A stretch of DNA of 48,719 nt. Source: Hyphomonadaceae bacterium. Its GTDB lineage: Bacteria; Pseudomonadota; Alphaproteobacteria; Caulobacterales; Aquidulcibacteraceae. This document shows, one piece after another, positions 8,916 to 18,491 of this stretch. The stretch covers positions 1-48,719 of the forward strand of contig JAKFWO010000019.1 in assembly GCA_021731815.1 (NCBI GenBank), in the 5' to 3' direction. The notes under the pieces are model-generated. The model saw only the letters and a list, made by a program, of their open reading frames with translations. It was not told the DNA's origin and did no database searches. The stretch's first letter is position 1. Every line of letters begins with the position of its first letter. The position numbers and the translations under genes were made by a program.

Positions 8916-10121
8916 ATGCACAGGTGGATTCGCGCGCCGAAAATGGTCGGGGCGCTTGCGGTACTCGCCTGCGGGCCGACTGGCGCGGCATTGGCGCAAA
9001 CCCCGCCGCCGGAGGAGAAAGTCCGGACTTTTGAGTGGTCAGTGGAATATCTTGGCGATGTCATTGCTGTGGCCGGCGCGGGGGTGCGGAATTCCACTTT
9101 TTACCTCGACAATCTGTCGCTGACGGGCAGTCTCGATCTCGAACGCCTGATCGGCTGGAAGGGCGCGAAGCTCTCGGGCCAGTTCCTCAACAATCTCGGC
9201 GGACGGCCCAATGAAGTGGCGGGAACGCTGGAGGGGGTGGACAATATCGAGGTCGCGGACCCCGCCGCAAAATTGTTCGAGCTTTATCTCGACCAGAATT
9301 TCGCCTCTGACCGCATCCTCGCGCGGGTCGGGTTTTTCGACCTCAATGCCGAATTCTACACCACGGAATCCGCCGGTTTGCTGGTGGGGCCCGCCTTTGG
9401 CATCGGTTCGGAACTGGCCTCGACCGGGCCCAATGGGCCGTCGATCTTTCCTTCCACGGCGCTCGGGGCCCTGCTGCGCGGCACCATCGCCGGGGATTTC
9501 TATCTTCAGGCCGCTGGCCTCAATGCCGAATCCGGGGTTCCCGGCGATCCCGGCGGAATCAATATTTCATTTCGCGACGGGGCGCTGGTCATCGCCGAAA
9601 CCGGCTGGAAAGGTGCCGGAAAACTGGCGATCGGGGGCTGGGCCTATACGACGCGCCAGGAGGATATTCGCGAAATCGATATCGCCGGCGATCCGGCACT
9701 TCGCCGTGCTTTCGGGGCCTATTTCATCGCCGAGCACCCGTTTTTCTCTGGTGATGAAGCGATCCGTGCGACCTCGGCCTTTGTGCGCCTGGGTGTTTCG
9801 GAAGGTGAGACAACGCCCTTCGCCGCCGGGGCCCAGACCGGTCTCCATGTCGCGCGGGTGTTCGAAGGGCGGGCGGATTCGGAACTGAGCCTCGGCCTGC
9901 GCGCGGCAAAGCTGAATGGCAAGGCGCGGGCCAATCTGCTGGATCGGGGCGAGAACCCGGCCGAGGCGGAATTCGGCGTGGAACTCACCTTCTCCGACCG
10001 GGTCCATGGGCCGCTGCGGCTGCAACCCCTGGTCCAGTGGAACGCCAATCCCGGCGGAATCGGCGATGCGCGCTCGGTCTTCGTGTTGGGCTTCCGCTTC
10101 GGCATCGCCTTCGGGCAGTAA
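8916..10121 (+). CDS. Carbohydrate-selective porin, OprB family
   Basis: Outer-membrane beta-barrel porin, 401 residues, likely for passive sugar uptake. ATG 8916 has GGAGAAG about 5 nt upstream and gives a signal peptide ending GAALAQ, which the longer frame would bury. The mature protein shows OprB-type features: WSVEYLGDVIAVAGAG, repeated amphipathic strands, LFELYLDQNFASDRILARVGFFDLNAEF in the family's central region, and a C-terminal strand ending in aromatic residues (FRFGIAFGQ). It lies 40 nt after the chemoreceptor gene on the same strand, so the two may be co-transcribed. The substrate is not determinable. Confidence 0.8.
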   Translation: MHRWIRAPKMVGALAVLACGPTGAALAQTPPPEEKVRTFEWSVEYLGDVIAVAGAGVRNSTFYLDNLSLTGSLDLERLIGWKGAKLSGQFLNNLGGRPNEVAGTLEGVDNIEVADPAAKLFELYLDQNFASDRILARVGFFDLNAEFYTTESAGLLVGPAFGIGSELASTGPNGPSIFPSTALGALLRGTIAGDFYLQAAGLNAESGVPGDPGGINISFRDGALVIAETGWKGAGKLAIGGWAYTTRQEDIREIDIAGDPALRRAFGAYFIAEHPFFSGDEAIRATSAFVRLGVSEGETTPFAAGAQTGLHVARVFEGRADSELSLGLRAAKLNGKARANLLDRGENPAEAEFGVELTFSDRVHGPLRLQPLVQWNANPGGIGDARSVFVLGFRFGIAFGQ

Positions 10122-10163
10122 ACCGGCGCGGGCGGCCGGTGCGATCTCGACCTATTCCGCGAC

Positions 10164-13100
10164 CTATTCCGCCGGTTGCGCCAGCAGGTCGCGGTCCTTC
10201 GCCTTGTCGCCCGCCAGCAGCAGATAGATGGCCGGCGTGACCACACGCGCCAGCAGCGTCGAACTGACCAGCCCGCCAATGATCACAATGGCCAGCGGCG
10301 AATAGAGCTTGGACGGCTGGATCACCAGCGCGAGCAGCCCCCCGATGGCGGTCAGCGAGGTGAGCAGCACCGGCAGAAACCGCATCTCACCGGCGCGCTC
10401 CACCGCTTCGCGCGCGGCCATGCCCTTTTTGCGCAGCTGATTGGCGAAATCGACCAGCAGGATTGAATTCTTGATCTCGATGCCGATCAGCGCGACGAAA
10501 CCGACCATGGCGGTGAAAGACAGCGAATAGCCCGAGATCGCCAATCCGACCAGTCCGCCAAGGATGCCGAAGGGGATGACAAAGGCCACGACCAGCATTT
10601 GCGAGAAGGCACCGAATTCCAGCAGCAACACTGCCAGCACTCCGAAAATGGCGATCAGGATCGCCGCACCCAGCCCCGAAAAGGAGCGCGAGGCCGATTC
10701 CGCCTGTCCGCCGAATTCAAGGCGATAGCCGGGCGGCAGTTTGAGCGTCGCGAGATCCGCCGCCACCGCCTCCGTGACGCGCGAGGTGAGAAACCCGTCC
10801 TTGACCTGTGACAGGATCGCGACATTCCGTTCGAGCTGGTAGCGGTTGATCCGGGCAGGCGAAGAACTGAGTGTGGGCGCGCTGATCGAGTCGAGCCGCA
10901 CCGGGGTCCCCGCCTCGGTCCACACATAGAGGCGTTCGAGAATTTCGGCCTCCGGCGCACCAAAAGCGGCCGGGACCGCGGCCAGCGCCGGGCTCGGGCC
11001 ACCGCGCAGGCGGATCGGGTAGGAATCCCCCGTCGGATCCCGGATTTCGGCGACTTCCGCCCCTGCGGTCATGATACGCAGGGTTTCATCGATGACCCCC
11101 GGCGCAATGCCGAGTGCCGCGGCCTTTTCGATGTCGAGACGCAAATCGAGGTCGATTTTCGGCACCGCCAGCGGATTTTCCACGTCACGGGTTCCGGGAA
11201 CGGCGCGCACCCGTTTCTCCACTTCGCGCGCCAGCGATTCGAGTGTCGCGAGATCCTTGCCACGAATACGCACTTCGATGGGAGCTTCGAGCGGGGGGCC
11301 GTTCTCGAACTGGCGCAAGGTGATGCGGGCCCCCGGCCACGATTTGAACTCGGCACGCAATTCGTTGAACAGCACCGGGGTGGCCTTGCCATCAAATTTA
11401 TCGAGGCCAACATAGATCTGGCCCACATTGGCCTTCACGGGACCCGATCCGGTATTGTAATAGACCTGCGGATTGCCGCGACCGGCATTGGAATAGGTCC
11501 AGATCACCTCTTTGCGCGCGCGCAGGGTTTCGTCGGCAAAGCGCACGGCCTTGTCGGTCTCGGCGATATTCGAGCCCTCCGGCAATTCCACATCGACAAG
11601 GAAATAGGGGCTGTCACTGTCAGGAAACAGGCTGAAGCCGACCTTGTTGACCAGCAGAAGCGATGCTGCGCACAAAGCGAGACCGACAAACACCGTCACC
11701 AGCGGCCGCAACAGGGCCACATGCAGCACCGGGCGATAGACCCGGTGAATGATCCCCATCACGGCATCGAGTGCGGGATTGGAATGGCCTTGCGCCTTCG
11801 GATCCAGCATCACCGCCGCAAGGAAGGGAATGATGGTCAGCGAGACGATGAGGGAGGCAAAGATGGTCAGTGTCACCGCCACCGGCAGCGAGCGGATGAA
11901 CGCGCCCGGCCCCTCGGGCAGATTGAGCAGCGGCAGAAAGGCCAGAAGCAGCGTCGCCGTGCAGCCCATCACCGCCACCCAGATCTCGCGCACGCCTTCG
12001 ATCGCGGCTTCGCGGCGCGGCAGGCCCTCGCGTAATCGCCGGGCGATGTTTTCGGTGACGACGATGGAATCGTCGACCAGCAGGCCCAGCGCCAGAACGA
12101 AGCCCGAGATCGATAATTGATTGAGCGTATAGCCCAGCGCCCCCAGCGCAAACACACCGAGCGCCAGCGAGAGCGGGATCGACATCATGACGATGAATGC
12201 CGCCCGCAGCCCGAGCGGCAGCAGCGTCACCAGGACCAAAGCGATGGCGATGCCGAAATCGCGACCGAGATGTTCGAGCCGGTATTTCACCTGCTTTGCC
12301 TGGCGAAAGCCCCATTCAAAGGCCACTTCGGGGGGCAGGTTCGCCTTGAACCCGGCAATGCCGTTTTCCAGCGCGGACGTGACGGCGAAAATGTCCTCGC
12401 CCGCCTGTGCCTTCACGCTGACAAACACCGCCCGCTTGCCGTTGAAGCGGGTGATATGGCGGGCCTCGTCATTGCTCCAATAGATTTTGGCGACATCGGC
12501 GAGCGCCAGCGGGCTGGCATTCGGGATCCGCACGGGCACCCGCGCGATTTCCTCGAGACTGGTAAAGGCACCGGTGGCCTTGATATTGAAACGCCGCCCG
12601 CCGGCCTCCACCGCACCGATCGGCAGGTCGCGGCCCTCATTGCGCAGGGACTGGGCAATGGCCAGCGGCGACACCCGATATTGCGCCAATTGTTCGAGAT
12701 CGAGCTCCACCGTCACCTGGGAAGGGGCCGCGCCCCAGATCTCTGCATCCATCACCCCGGCGGTGCGTTCGGCGATGTCGGTCAGGTCGCGGGCGAGCGC
12801 CTCCAGCAATCGGGGAGAAGCCGTTTCGCTGACCAGCGCGATCTGGGCGATCGCGGCAACCGCAGGCGAGGCCTTGATGATGCGCACATCGCTCACGCCT
12901 TCCGGCAAAGTGGCCAGCACGGCATTGACTTCGCGGCTGGCCTGGTCGAAGGCGCGATCGATATTCACGCCCCACAGGAAATCCACGGCAATGATGGCCG
13001 AACCGTCCTGAACGACGACATAGGTCTTGTCGACATCGTCGAGCCCGTTAAGCGCCTTTTCGATCGGGATGGCGACGATCTGTTCGATATCGGCGGCATC

Positions 13101-13265
13101 GGCGCCCGCGAAGCTCAGGCTGACATTGACCCCGGGAAATTGCACCGGCGGGTCTTCGCCCTTCGGCACATTCGACAGGGAATTATAGCCGAGCAGAATC
13201 AGCATGGTGAAAACCACCAGGGTGAATTGCCAGCGTGTGATGAAAAACTCGGTGAAGGCGCGCAT
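10164..13265 (-). CDS. RND efflux pump inner-membrane transporter (AcrB/MdtB-like)
   Basis: Proton-driven inner-membrane pump subunit, 1033 residues, the normal size for the HAE-type RND family. The N-terminal span is followed by a periplasmic domain with QFPGVNVSLSFAGADAADIEQIV. The first membrane bundle contains LLVDDSIVVTEN with Asp398-Asp399, matching the proton-relay aspartates of AcrB. A second periplasmic domain and a second membrane bundle (LVGLAISGYSLSFTAMVGFV and following) complete the duplicated architecture. It lies 29 nt downstream of the adaptor gene, so it is the second gene of an efflux operon. No outer-membrane channel gene is adjacent. Drug or metal specificity cannot be read from the sequence. 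Confidence 0.93.
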   Translation of the reverse strand: MRAFTEFFITRWQFTLVVFTMLILLGYNSLSNVPKGEDPPVQFPGVNVSLSFAGADAADIEQIVAIPIEKALNGLDDVDKTYVVVQDGSAIIAVDFLWGVNIDRAFDQASREVNAVLATLPEGVSDVRIIKASPAVAAIAQIALVSETASPRLLEALARDLTDIAERTAGVMDAEIWGAAPSQVTVELDLEQLAQYRVSPLAIAQSLRNEGRDLPIGAVEAGGRRFNIKATGAFTSLEEIARVPVRIPNASPLALADVAKIYWSNDEARHITRFNGKRAVFVSVKAQAGEDIFAVTSALENGIAGFKANLPPEVAFEWGFRQAKQVKYRLEHLGRDFGIAIALVLVTLLPLGLRAAFIVMMSIPLSLALGVFALGALGYTLNQLSISGFVLALGLLVDDSIVVTENIARRLREGLPRREAAIEGVREIWVAVMGCTATLLLAFLPLLNLPEGPGAFIRSLPVAVTLTIFASLIVSLTIIPFLAAVMLDPKAQGHSNPALDAVMGIIHRVYRPVLHVALLRPLVTVFVGLALCAASLLLVNKVGFSLFPDSDSPYFLVDVELPEGSNIAETDKAVRFADETLRARKEVIWTYSNAGRGNPQVYYNTGSGPVKANVGQIYVGLDKFDGKATPVLFNELRAEFKSWPGARITLRQFENGPPLEAPIEVRIRGKDLATLESLAREVEKRVRAVPGTRDVENPLAVPKIDLDLRLDIEKAAALGIAPGVIDETLRIMTAGAEVAEIRDPTGDSYPIRLRGGPSPALAAVPAAFGAPEAEILERLYVWTEAGTPVRLDSISAPTLSSSPARINRYQLERNVAILSQVKDGFLTSRVTEAVAADLATLKLPPGYRLEFGGQAESASRSFSGLGAAILIAIFGVLAVLLLEFGAFSQMLVVAFVIPFGILGGLVGLAISGYSLSFTAMVGFVALIGIEIKNSILLVDFANQLRKKGMAAREAVERAGEMRFLPVLLTSLTAIGGLLALVIQPSKLYSPLAIVIIGGLVSSTLLARVVTPAIYLLLAGDKAKDRDLLAQPAE

Positions 13266-13294
13266 GGAACCGGTCCGTGAGAGCGGAAAAAAGG

Positions 13295-14419
13295 TCAGGG
13301 CTTCGCCGCAGCGGCCGGATCCTCGGGCTGAACCTGCTGGCCGTCGCGCACATAGGCTCCGCCAGCAGCAATGATGCGCTCGCCTTGCGCGAGACCATCG
13401 AGCACGATGATCCCGCCCCGGGCCAGGCCGCCGGTCGTCACCACCCGGCGGCGCGCGATATTGGCCGCGTCCACTACATAGATGAAGCCCTGGTCGGCGC
13501 GGGCGTCGAAAATTGCGAGCGGTGGCACGAGGAAACTGCCCGCCGGCCGTGATTCAGCACCCGCCTGCCGCGGGAACAGGCCGATAATGACCACGCCCGG
13601 GGGTGGTGCCTTGGCATTGGGGAAGGCGATCTCGATTTCGAAATCGCCATTGGCGGAATCGCCGCTCGCGGCGATGGCCGTCACTTTTCCGGTGACCGGG
13701 CTGTCGCCGAGTTCGGAGCCCCGCACCAGCGCCGGGCCGCCCAGCCGGATGTCGCGCACATCGCGCGCCCTGATCCCGACCCGCGCCACGATCCCCGAAC
13801 CGGTCTCGCCCAATGTCAGCACCGGCGCACCGGCCGCGATGATTTGCGCGGGTTCGGCCTGACGCGCGAGGATCATGCCGCCGGCAGGGGCGATGATGAT
13901 CGCCGTCGAACGGTCGAAATTGCGCGCCGCCTGGGCTGCTTTGGCGCGTTCCACCGCGAGTTTCGCGTCATCGAGCCGCGCTTGTGCCACAAATCCCTTG
14001 TCAAACAGGGCCTGGTTGCGCGCAAGATCGGTCTCGGCCTTGACAAGGGCCGCTTCCGCTTCCTGATTGGCCGCCGCGACCTCGACCGGCTTGAGCGCGG
14101 CGAGCGCCTGGCCTGCAACCACCCGTTCCCCGGCATCGACAGAGATGCGGGCGATCACGCCCCCCACCTTGAAGCCGAGCGCCAGTTCGCGCTTGTAGCC
14201 GGTCAGGCCGCTCGCGCGGATATAGCCTTCCTCCGCCACTGGCGCGATCGTGACCAGCTCGACGCGCGGACGCTCTTCTGCGACGATCCCAGTGGTCGAG
14301 GCCTTGCTGCCCGTGCATCCCGCAAGCATGGCAAGCGCTGCGACGCCCGCAAGCCCGAGCAGCGCGGGGAATCCTGTTTTCCGTCGGTGATCCATGAAAC
14401 CGGACATGAAACTGGGCAT
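13295..14419 (-). CDS. RND efflux periplasmic adaptor (membrane fusion) lipoprotein
   Basis: HlyD/AcrA-family adaptor linking the pump to an outer-membrane channel. The signal sequence ends in the lipobox LAGC, so the protein is probably lipid-anchored. A biotinyl-lipoyl-like half motif (GFKVGGVIARISVDAGERVVAGQALAAL) and a helical hairpin (NQEAEAALVKAETDLARNQALFDKG) follow, then beta-barrel domains. Three in-frame ATGs at 14419, 14407 and 14395 sit on a 12-bp tandem repeat; which is used is unclear, and 14395 (MDHRRKTGF) gives the most typical signal peptide. First gene of the operon with the RND pump; a strong palindrome lies about 105 bp upstream. Confidence 0.9.
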   Translation of the reverse strand: MPSFMSGFMDHRRKTGFPALLGLAGVAALAMLAGCTGSKASTTGIVAEERPRVELVTIAPVAEEGYIRASGLTGYKRELALGFKVGGVIARISVDAGERVVAGQALAALKPVEVAAANQEAEAALVKAETDLARNQALFDKGFVAQARLDDAKLAVERAKAAQAARNFDRSTAIIIAPAGGMILARQAEPAQIIAAGAPVLTLGETGSGIVARVGIRARDVRDIRLGGPALVRGSELGDSPVTGKVTAIAASGDSANGDFEIEIAFPNAKAPPPGVVIIGLFPRQAGAESRPAGSFLVPPLAIFDARADQGFIYVVDAANIARRRVVTTGGLARGGIIVLDGLAQGERIIAAGGAYVRDGQQVQPEDPAAAAKP

Positions 14420-14424
14420 GAAAC
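14393..14424. repeat. 12-bp tandem repeat carrying three in-frame ATGs
   Basis: The octamer CATGAAAC occurs at 14393, 14405 and 14417, a 12-bp period with slightly varied filler. Read on the minus strand it gives GTTTCATG three times and three in-frame start codons four residues apart at the N-terminus of the efflux adaptor. Confidence 0.75.
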
Positions 14425-14522
14425 TGATCCTTGATCCGGTTGCAGCGCATCATGGCTCGCATCCAGGACGAGAAAAGGGCCAACATGATTTAGGGCCCAC
14501 CACGATATAGGGGATCCGCGCA

Positions 14523-14547
14523 GAAAAGTAAACAGCGTTCACTTTTC
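14523..14547. promoter_or_regulatory. 25-bp near-perfect palindrome, candidate operator of the RND operon
   Basis: The arms GAAAAGTAAAC and GTTCACTTTTC, separated by AGC, are complementary at 10 of 11 positions. Such a length and core (GTAAAC...GTTCAC) is typical of TetR/AcrR-family operators upstream of RND pumps. On the minus strand a plausible -35 (TTTACT) lies inside the palindrome and a -10 (TATATC) lies 17 nt further, so binding would block transcription of the adaptor-pump operon. No regulator gene lies next to it in this window. Confidence 0.6.
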
Positions 14548-14594
14548 GGATGCATCCAAAGCCCGGCATGTCGAAAGGGCAAATGCCCGACCAT

Positions 14595-15629
14595 TCAGGC
14601 CTTGCCGGTGACGGCGGCCTCAACCCCCTTTTCGGTGAGCTTGCTCAGGCACATCCAGCAGAAACCGGTGATCCCGCTGGCACCGGCGGCGGCGGCGGCG
14701 AGACCGGTGACGCCGTGAAATGCATGGAGTGCACCGAGCATCATCCATTTCATCCCGAGGGCCATCAGGCTGCTCGTGGCAACCACTCCGATGGGAACCA
14801 CGAGGACGATAAAGACCGGGGTCAAATCTTCCCTGCGTGCGTTGTTCCAGCGCGCGAACAGCCAGAAACCGGCCGCGCCCATCAACAATTGGCCGATCGG
14901 CAATGCTGCATGCCAGATGCCGCCATGCGAAAGCCGGGTCAATGTCCGGACCAGCGCCGCGGCGGGCGCGAGGAGCGGGTGCATCGGCCAGGTTTTTCTC
15001 TCTGCTTCGGAGGGGGCCGTGGTCGCCGGGGAGTCGGTCACCCTGGAGTCCGGAGGCGCAAACAAAGGCGGGCGTGGGGGTGCAAGGGCGCATCCGGGTG
15101 GTACGCGGCCCAGTGCCTGCGCCGATTGGTCGAGGCAGGACGAATAAAGCGCACAGCCCTCGCGCCCGGGTTCGGCGATACAGACGGAGGCTGACAGGCC
15201 GCTTCGAAATGCCGCCTCGCATTCAGGAGACTGGCTCGGCAACACCCGCGCCAGTTCGCAGGCCATGGCTTTGACGCGGGCCTCGTTGACCGCCGCCAGT
15301 TCTTCGGGTGTCAAGGTCAATCCAGAATGCAGCGGCGGCGGCCGATAGATCCATTCCCCACGCATGGCAGGACCCAGATCCGCCCAATAGCCTTTCACCA
15401 AAGCCAGAGGGGCCATGGCCGCGAGCCGGTCGATCCATAATTTCTGGCTCGCCTGGGCGCGGGCCAGAGTTTCACGATCAAACGCTTTCTCGCAGACGAA
15501 ACCGATGGCGAGCGACACCGCAAACAGCAGGACAAAGCCGGTTAATCGTCGCAGGAACGGATTTTCGATGCGATTGATAGTCGCAAGCATCCCCCGTAAT
15601 CGGGGCGCAGGCTGAGGCTGTTTCGGCAT
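14595..15629 (-). CDS. Cys-rich membrane protein of unknown function
   Basis: I do not recognise this 344-residue protein. The start is supported by GAGGAG 8 nt before ATG 15629. It has one membrane span near residues 28-46, then an extracytoplasmic region of about 180 residues with at least six cysteines (MACELARV, SPECEAAF, SVCIAEP, GCALYSSC, PPGCALAPP), which suggests disulfides. A Pro/Ala-rich linker follows, and the C-terminus has about four spans, with a GFCWMCL motif near the end. It is divergently transcribed from clpB and lies 175 bp before the efflux adaptor gene on the same strand. A role in envelope stress would be guesswork. Confidence 0.6.
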   Translation of the reverse strand: MPKQPQPAPRLRGMLATINRIENPFLRRLTGFVLLFAVSLAIGFVCEKAFDRETLARAQASQKLWIDRLAAMAPLALVKGYWADLGPAMRGEWIYRPPPLHSGLTLTPEELAAVNEARVKAMACELARVLPSQSPECEAAFRSGLSASVCIAEPGREGCALYSSCLDQSAQALGRVPPGCALAPPRPPLFAPPDSRVTDSPATTAPSEAERKTWPMHPLLAPAAALVRTLTRLSHGGIWHAALPIGQLLMGAAGFWLFARWNNARREDLTPVFIVLVVPIGVVATSSLMALGMKWMMLGALHAFHGVTGLAAAAAGASGITGFCWMCLSKLTEKGVEAAVTGKA

Positions 15630-15701
15630 GGCTGCGTTCTCCTCACATTGTCGGGATTAACGCCACCGGCGCGACGGCGCAAGCAAATCCTCGAATTCCG
15701 G

Positions 15702-15730
15702 CTTGTGCCGGGCCAAAGCCCCCTTATCTA
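15702..15730 (+). promoter_or_regulatory. Candidate heat-shock (sigma-32) promoter of clpB
   Basis: CTTG at 15702 is followed about 14 nt later by CCCCTTATCTA. This resembles the alphaproteobacterial RpoH pattern of a CTTG -35 and a C-rich TATNT -10. It lies about 100 bp before clpB, a gene usually under RpoH control. The match is by eye only. Confidence 0.4.
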
Positions 15731-15763
15731 ACTGATACAGAGACCGGCGGGCGGCACTCCCCC

Positions 15764-15811
15764 CGAACCGACTGTCGACCCGACTGCCGACCCGACTGCC
15801 GACCCGACTGC
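15764..15811. repeat. 12-bp tandem repeat in the clpB leader
   Basis: Three perfect copies of CGACCCGACTGC (15776-15811) are preceded by a degenerate copy (CGAACCGACTGT) and followed by a partial one. The repeat ends just before the GGAG ribosome site of clpB. Confidence 0.85.
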
Positions 15812-15831
15812 CGAAACGACGGAGCAGACCA

Positions 15832-18426
15832 ATGGATCCCGAAAAATTGACCGAGCGCGCCCGGGCCCTGATGCAGGAAGCCCAGATGGCGGCCTTGCGC
15901 CAGAACCACCAGCAATTCACCCCCGAACATCTGCTTCTGGCGCTGCTCGAGGACAAGGAAGGCCTGGCGCTCGGCCTCGTCACGGCAGCGGGTGGCGACA
16001 AGGCGGCAGCCCTGGCGGGCGCGCAGGCGGCTGTTCATGCCTTGCCCCAGGTGAGCGGCGGCGACGGAAAAATCTACCTGTCGCCCGTACTCGCGAGGAT
16101 TCTGGCTGCGGCCGAGGATTTCGCCAAAAAGCGCGGCGATCTTTTTGTGCCGGTCGAGCGTCTGTTGCAGGGGCTCGCGGCCATTGGGGAAGCCAAATCC
16201 GCCCAGATTCTGAAACAGGCCGGGCTCGATCCCAAAAAGCTCGAGATCGCCATCGATTCCCTGCGCAAGGGCCGGACCGCCGACAATGCCCATTCCGAGG
16301 ATTCCTACGAGGCGCTGGAGAAATATTCCCGCGACCTGACCGATGCCGCGCGCAAGGGCAAGCTCGATCCGGTGATCGGCAGGGACGAGGAAATCCGCCG
16401 CGCCATTCAGGTATTGTCGCGCCGCACCAAGAACAATCCGGTGCTGATCGGCGAGCCAGGCGTCGGCAAGACGGCGATCGCCGAGGGGCTCGCCTTGCGT
16501 ATCGTCAATGGTGACGTGCCCGAAGGCCTGCGCGGCAAACGGCTTCTGGCGCTCGACATGGGCGCGCTGATCGCAGGGGCAAAATTCCGGGGCGAATTCG
16601 AGGAACGGCTGAAATCGGTGCTGAAGGATATCGAGGCCGCTGGCGGCGATGTCGTCCTGTTCATCGACGAAATGCACACGCTGGTGGGCGCGGGGAAGGC
16701 CGATGGGGCGATGGACGCCTCCAATCTCCTCAAGCCGGCTCTGGCGCGCGGGGAATTGCATTGCGTGGGCGCAACAACGCTCGACGAATATCGCAAGCAT
16801 GTGGAGAAGGATGCCGCCCTTGCCCGAAGATTCCAGCCGATTTTCGTGGCGGAACCGAGTGTGGAGGACACGATCTCCATCCTGCGCGGCCTCAAGGACA
16901 AATATGAGGTTCATCACGGCGTGCGCATTTCCGACAATGCGATCGTCGCCGCCGCCACTTTGTCCAATCGCTATATTGCCGACCGCTTCCTGCCCGACAA
17001 GGCCATCGATCTGATGGACGAGGCGGCCTCGCGCCTGCGCATGCAGGTCGATTCAAAGCCCGAGGAACTGGACGAGGTCGATCGCCGGCTGCTGCAATTG
17101 CGCATCGAACGCGAGGCGCTGAAAAAGGAGAGCGATCCCGGTTCCATCGACCGCCTCGGAAAAATCGGCGCGGAACTCGACCGGCTGGAGGCGCGCTCGA
17201 ACGAGATCACCACGGCCTGGCGGCTGGAAAAGGACAAGCTGGCCTCGGCCACCAAACACAAGGATGAGCTGGAGACGCTGCGCCAGCAATTGGAAGAAGC
17301 CAAGCGTCGCGGCGATTTCAACCGGGCCGGCGAATTGCAATATGGCCGCATCCCGGAAGCCGAAAAGCGCATCGCCGATGCCGAGCAATCGGGCGTCGGG
17401 CTGGTCAAGGAAGTGGTGGATGCCGAGGCGATTGCCGAAATCGCCTCGCGCTGGACCGGCGTGCCGATCGAAAAGATGCTGGAGGGCGAGAAGGGCAAAT
17501 TGCTGGCCATGGAAAACCAGCTCCGCCAGCGTGTGGTCGGTCAGGAGGAGGCGCTGCTCGCAGTCGCCGATGCCGTGCGCCGGGCCCGCGCGGGGCTCAA
17601 TGATCCGGGGCGCCCGATCGGCAGTTTCATGTTTCTGGGCCCGACCGGCGTGGGCAAGACCGAACTGACCAAAGCGCTCGCCGAATTCATGTTTGATGAC
17701 GAAGCGGCGGTGCTGCGCATGGACATGTCGGAATATATGGAAAAGCACAGCGTTTCCCGCATGATCGGCGCGCCTCCCGGCTATGTTGGCTATGATGAGG
17801 GCGGGGCGTTGACCGAAGCGGTGCGCCGGCGGCCTTATCAGGTCGTGTTGTTCGACGAGATCGAGAAGGCCCATCCCGACGTCTTCAACATCCTGCTCCA
17901 GGTGCTCGATGACGGCCGCCTGACCGATGGTCAGGGCCGCACGGTGGATTTTCGCAATACGCTGATCATCATGACCAGCAATCTGGGCTCGGAGCATCTG
18001 GCGCGCCTGCCGGACGGCGAGAGCGTGGATGAGGCCCGCGAGCCGGTGATGGAGGCCGTGCGTCGCCATTTCCGGCCGGAATTCCTCAACCGGGTGGACG
18101 AGATCATCCTGTTCAGCCGGCTCCAGCGCGCCGATATGGCAAAGATCGTCGATATCCAGTTGAAGCGGCTCGAAAAACTGCTCTCCGACCGCCAGATCGT
18201 CATCACGCTCGACCGCGATGCCCGCGAATGGCTGGCCGCGCGCGGCTATGATCCGGTCTATGGCGCGCGCCCGCTCAAGCGGGTCATCCTCAAGGAATTG
18301 CAGGATCCGCTGGCGCGCGCCCTGTTGCAGGGCCGGATCAGGGATGGCGACCGCGCGATCATCACCATGGAAGGCGGGCGGCTGATGATCAATGGCGCGC
18401 CGATCAAGGCAGAGGCGCTGAATTAG
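15832..18426 (+). CDS. clpB: ATP-dependent protein disaggregase ClpB
   Basis: Hexameric AAA+ disaggregase that rescues aggregated proteins with DnaK. The 864 residues match the family length. The N-terminal Clp repeat domain begins [21 protein letters not shown]-1 has Walker [10 protein letters not shown] near residue 206 and Walker [11 protein letters not shown]. The long coiled-coil middle domain (about 395-525), which separates ClpB from ClpA/ClpC, is present. AAA-2 has [10 protein letters not shown] near 603 and [11 protein letters not shown]. The start is ATG 15832, after GGAG, directly behind a 12-bp tandem repeat. Heat-shock regulation is likely. Convergent with proA. Confidence 0.98.
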   Translation: MDPEKLTERARALMQEAQMAALRQNHQQFTPEHLLLALLEDKEGLALGLVTAAGGDKAAALAGAQAAVHALPQVSGGDGKIYLSPVLARILAAAEDFAKKRGDLFVPVERLLQGLAAIGEAKSAQILKQAGLDPKKLEIAIDSLRKGRTADNAHSEDSYEALEKYSRDLTDAARKGKLDPVIGRDEEIRRAIQVLSRRTKNNPVLIGEPGVGKTAIAEGLALRIVNGDVPEGLRGKRLLALDMGALIAGAKFRGEFEERLKSVLKDIEAAGGDVVLFIDEMHTLVGAGKADGAMDASNLLKPALARGELHCVGATTLDEYRKHVEKDAALARRFQPIFVAEPSVEDTISILRGLKDKYEVHHGVRISDNAIVAAATLSNRYIADRFLPDKAIDLMDEAASRLRMQVDSKPEELDEVDRRLLQLRIEREALKKESDPGSIDRLGKIGAELDRLEARSNEITTAWRLEKDKLASATKHKDELETLRQQLEEAKRRGDFNRAGELQYGRIPEAEKRIADAEQSGVGLVKEVVDAEAIAEIASRWTGVPIEKMLEGEKGKLLAMENQLRQRVVGQEEALLAVADAVRRARAGLNDPGRPIGSFMFLGPTGVGKTELTKALAEFMFDDEAAVLRMDMSEYMEKHSVSRMIGAPPGYVGYDEGGALTEAVRRRPYQVVLFDEIEKAHPDVFNILLQVLDDGRLTDGQGRTVDFRNTLIIMTSNLGSEHLARLPDGESVDEAREPVMEAVRRHFRPEFLNRVDEIILFSRLQRADMAKIVDIQLKRLEKLLSDRQIVITLDRDAREWLAARGYDPVYGARPLKRVILKELQDPLARALLQGRIRDGDRAIITMEGGRLMINGAPIKAEALN

Positions 18427-18491
18427 GGCGGGTCGAGAGCGGGACTTGATCGGCCCCGAAAATGCGAGGATTCAATCAGTGAAATTGCGCT

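Noticed and set aside
12117-13280. Long open frame antisense to the RND pump (also 3172-4278, 7754-8761, 17053-18069, 22534-23460, 35660-37399)
   Set aside because: All lie opposite clearly conserved genes, have Arg/Gly/His-rich composition typical of high-GC shadow frames, and show no motif or ribosome site.
18427-18491. Terminator between clpB and proA
   Set aside because: No stem with a T-run found in the 65 bp between the convergent genes.
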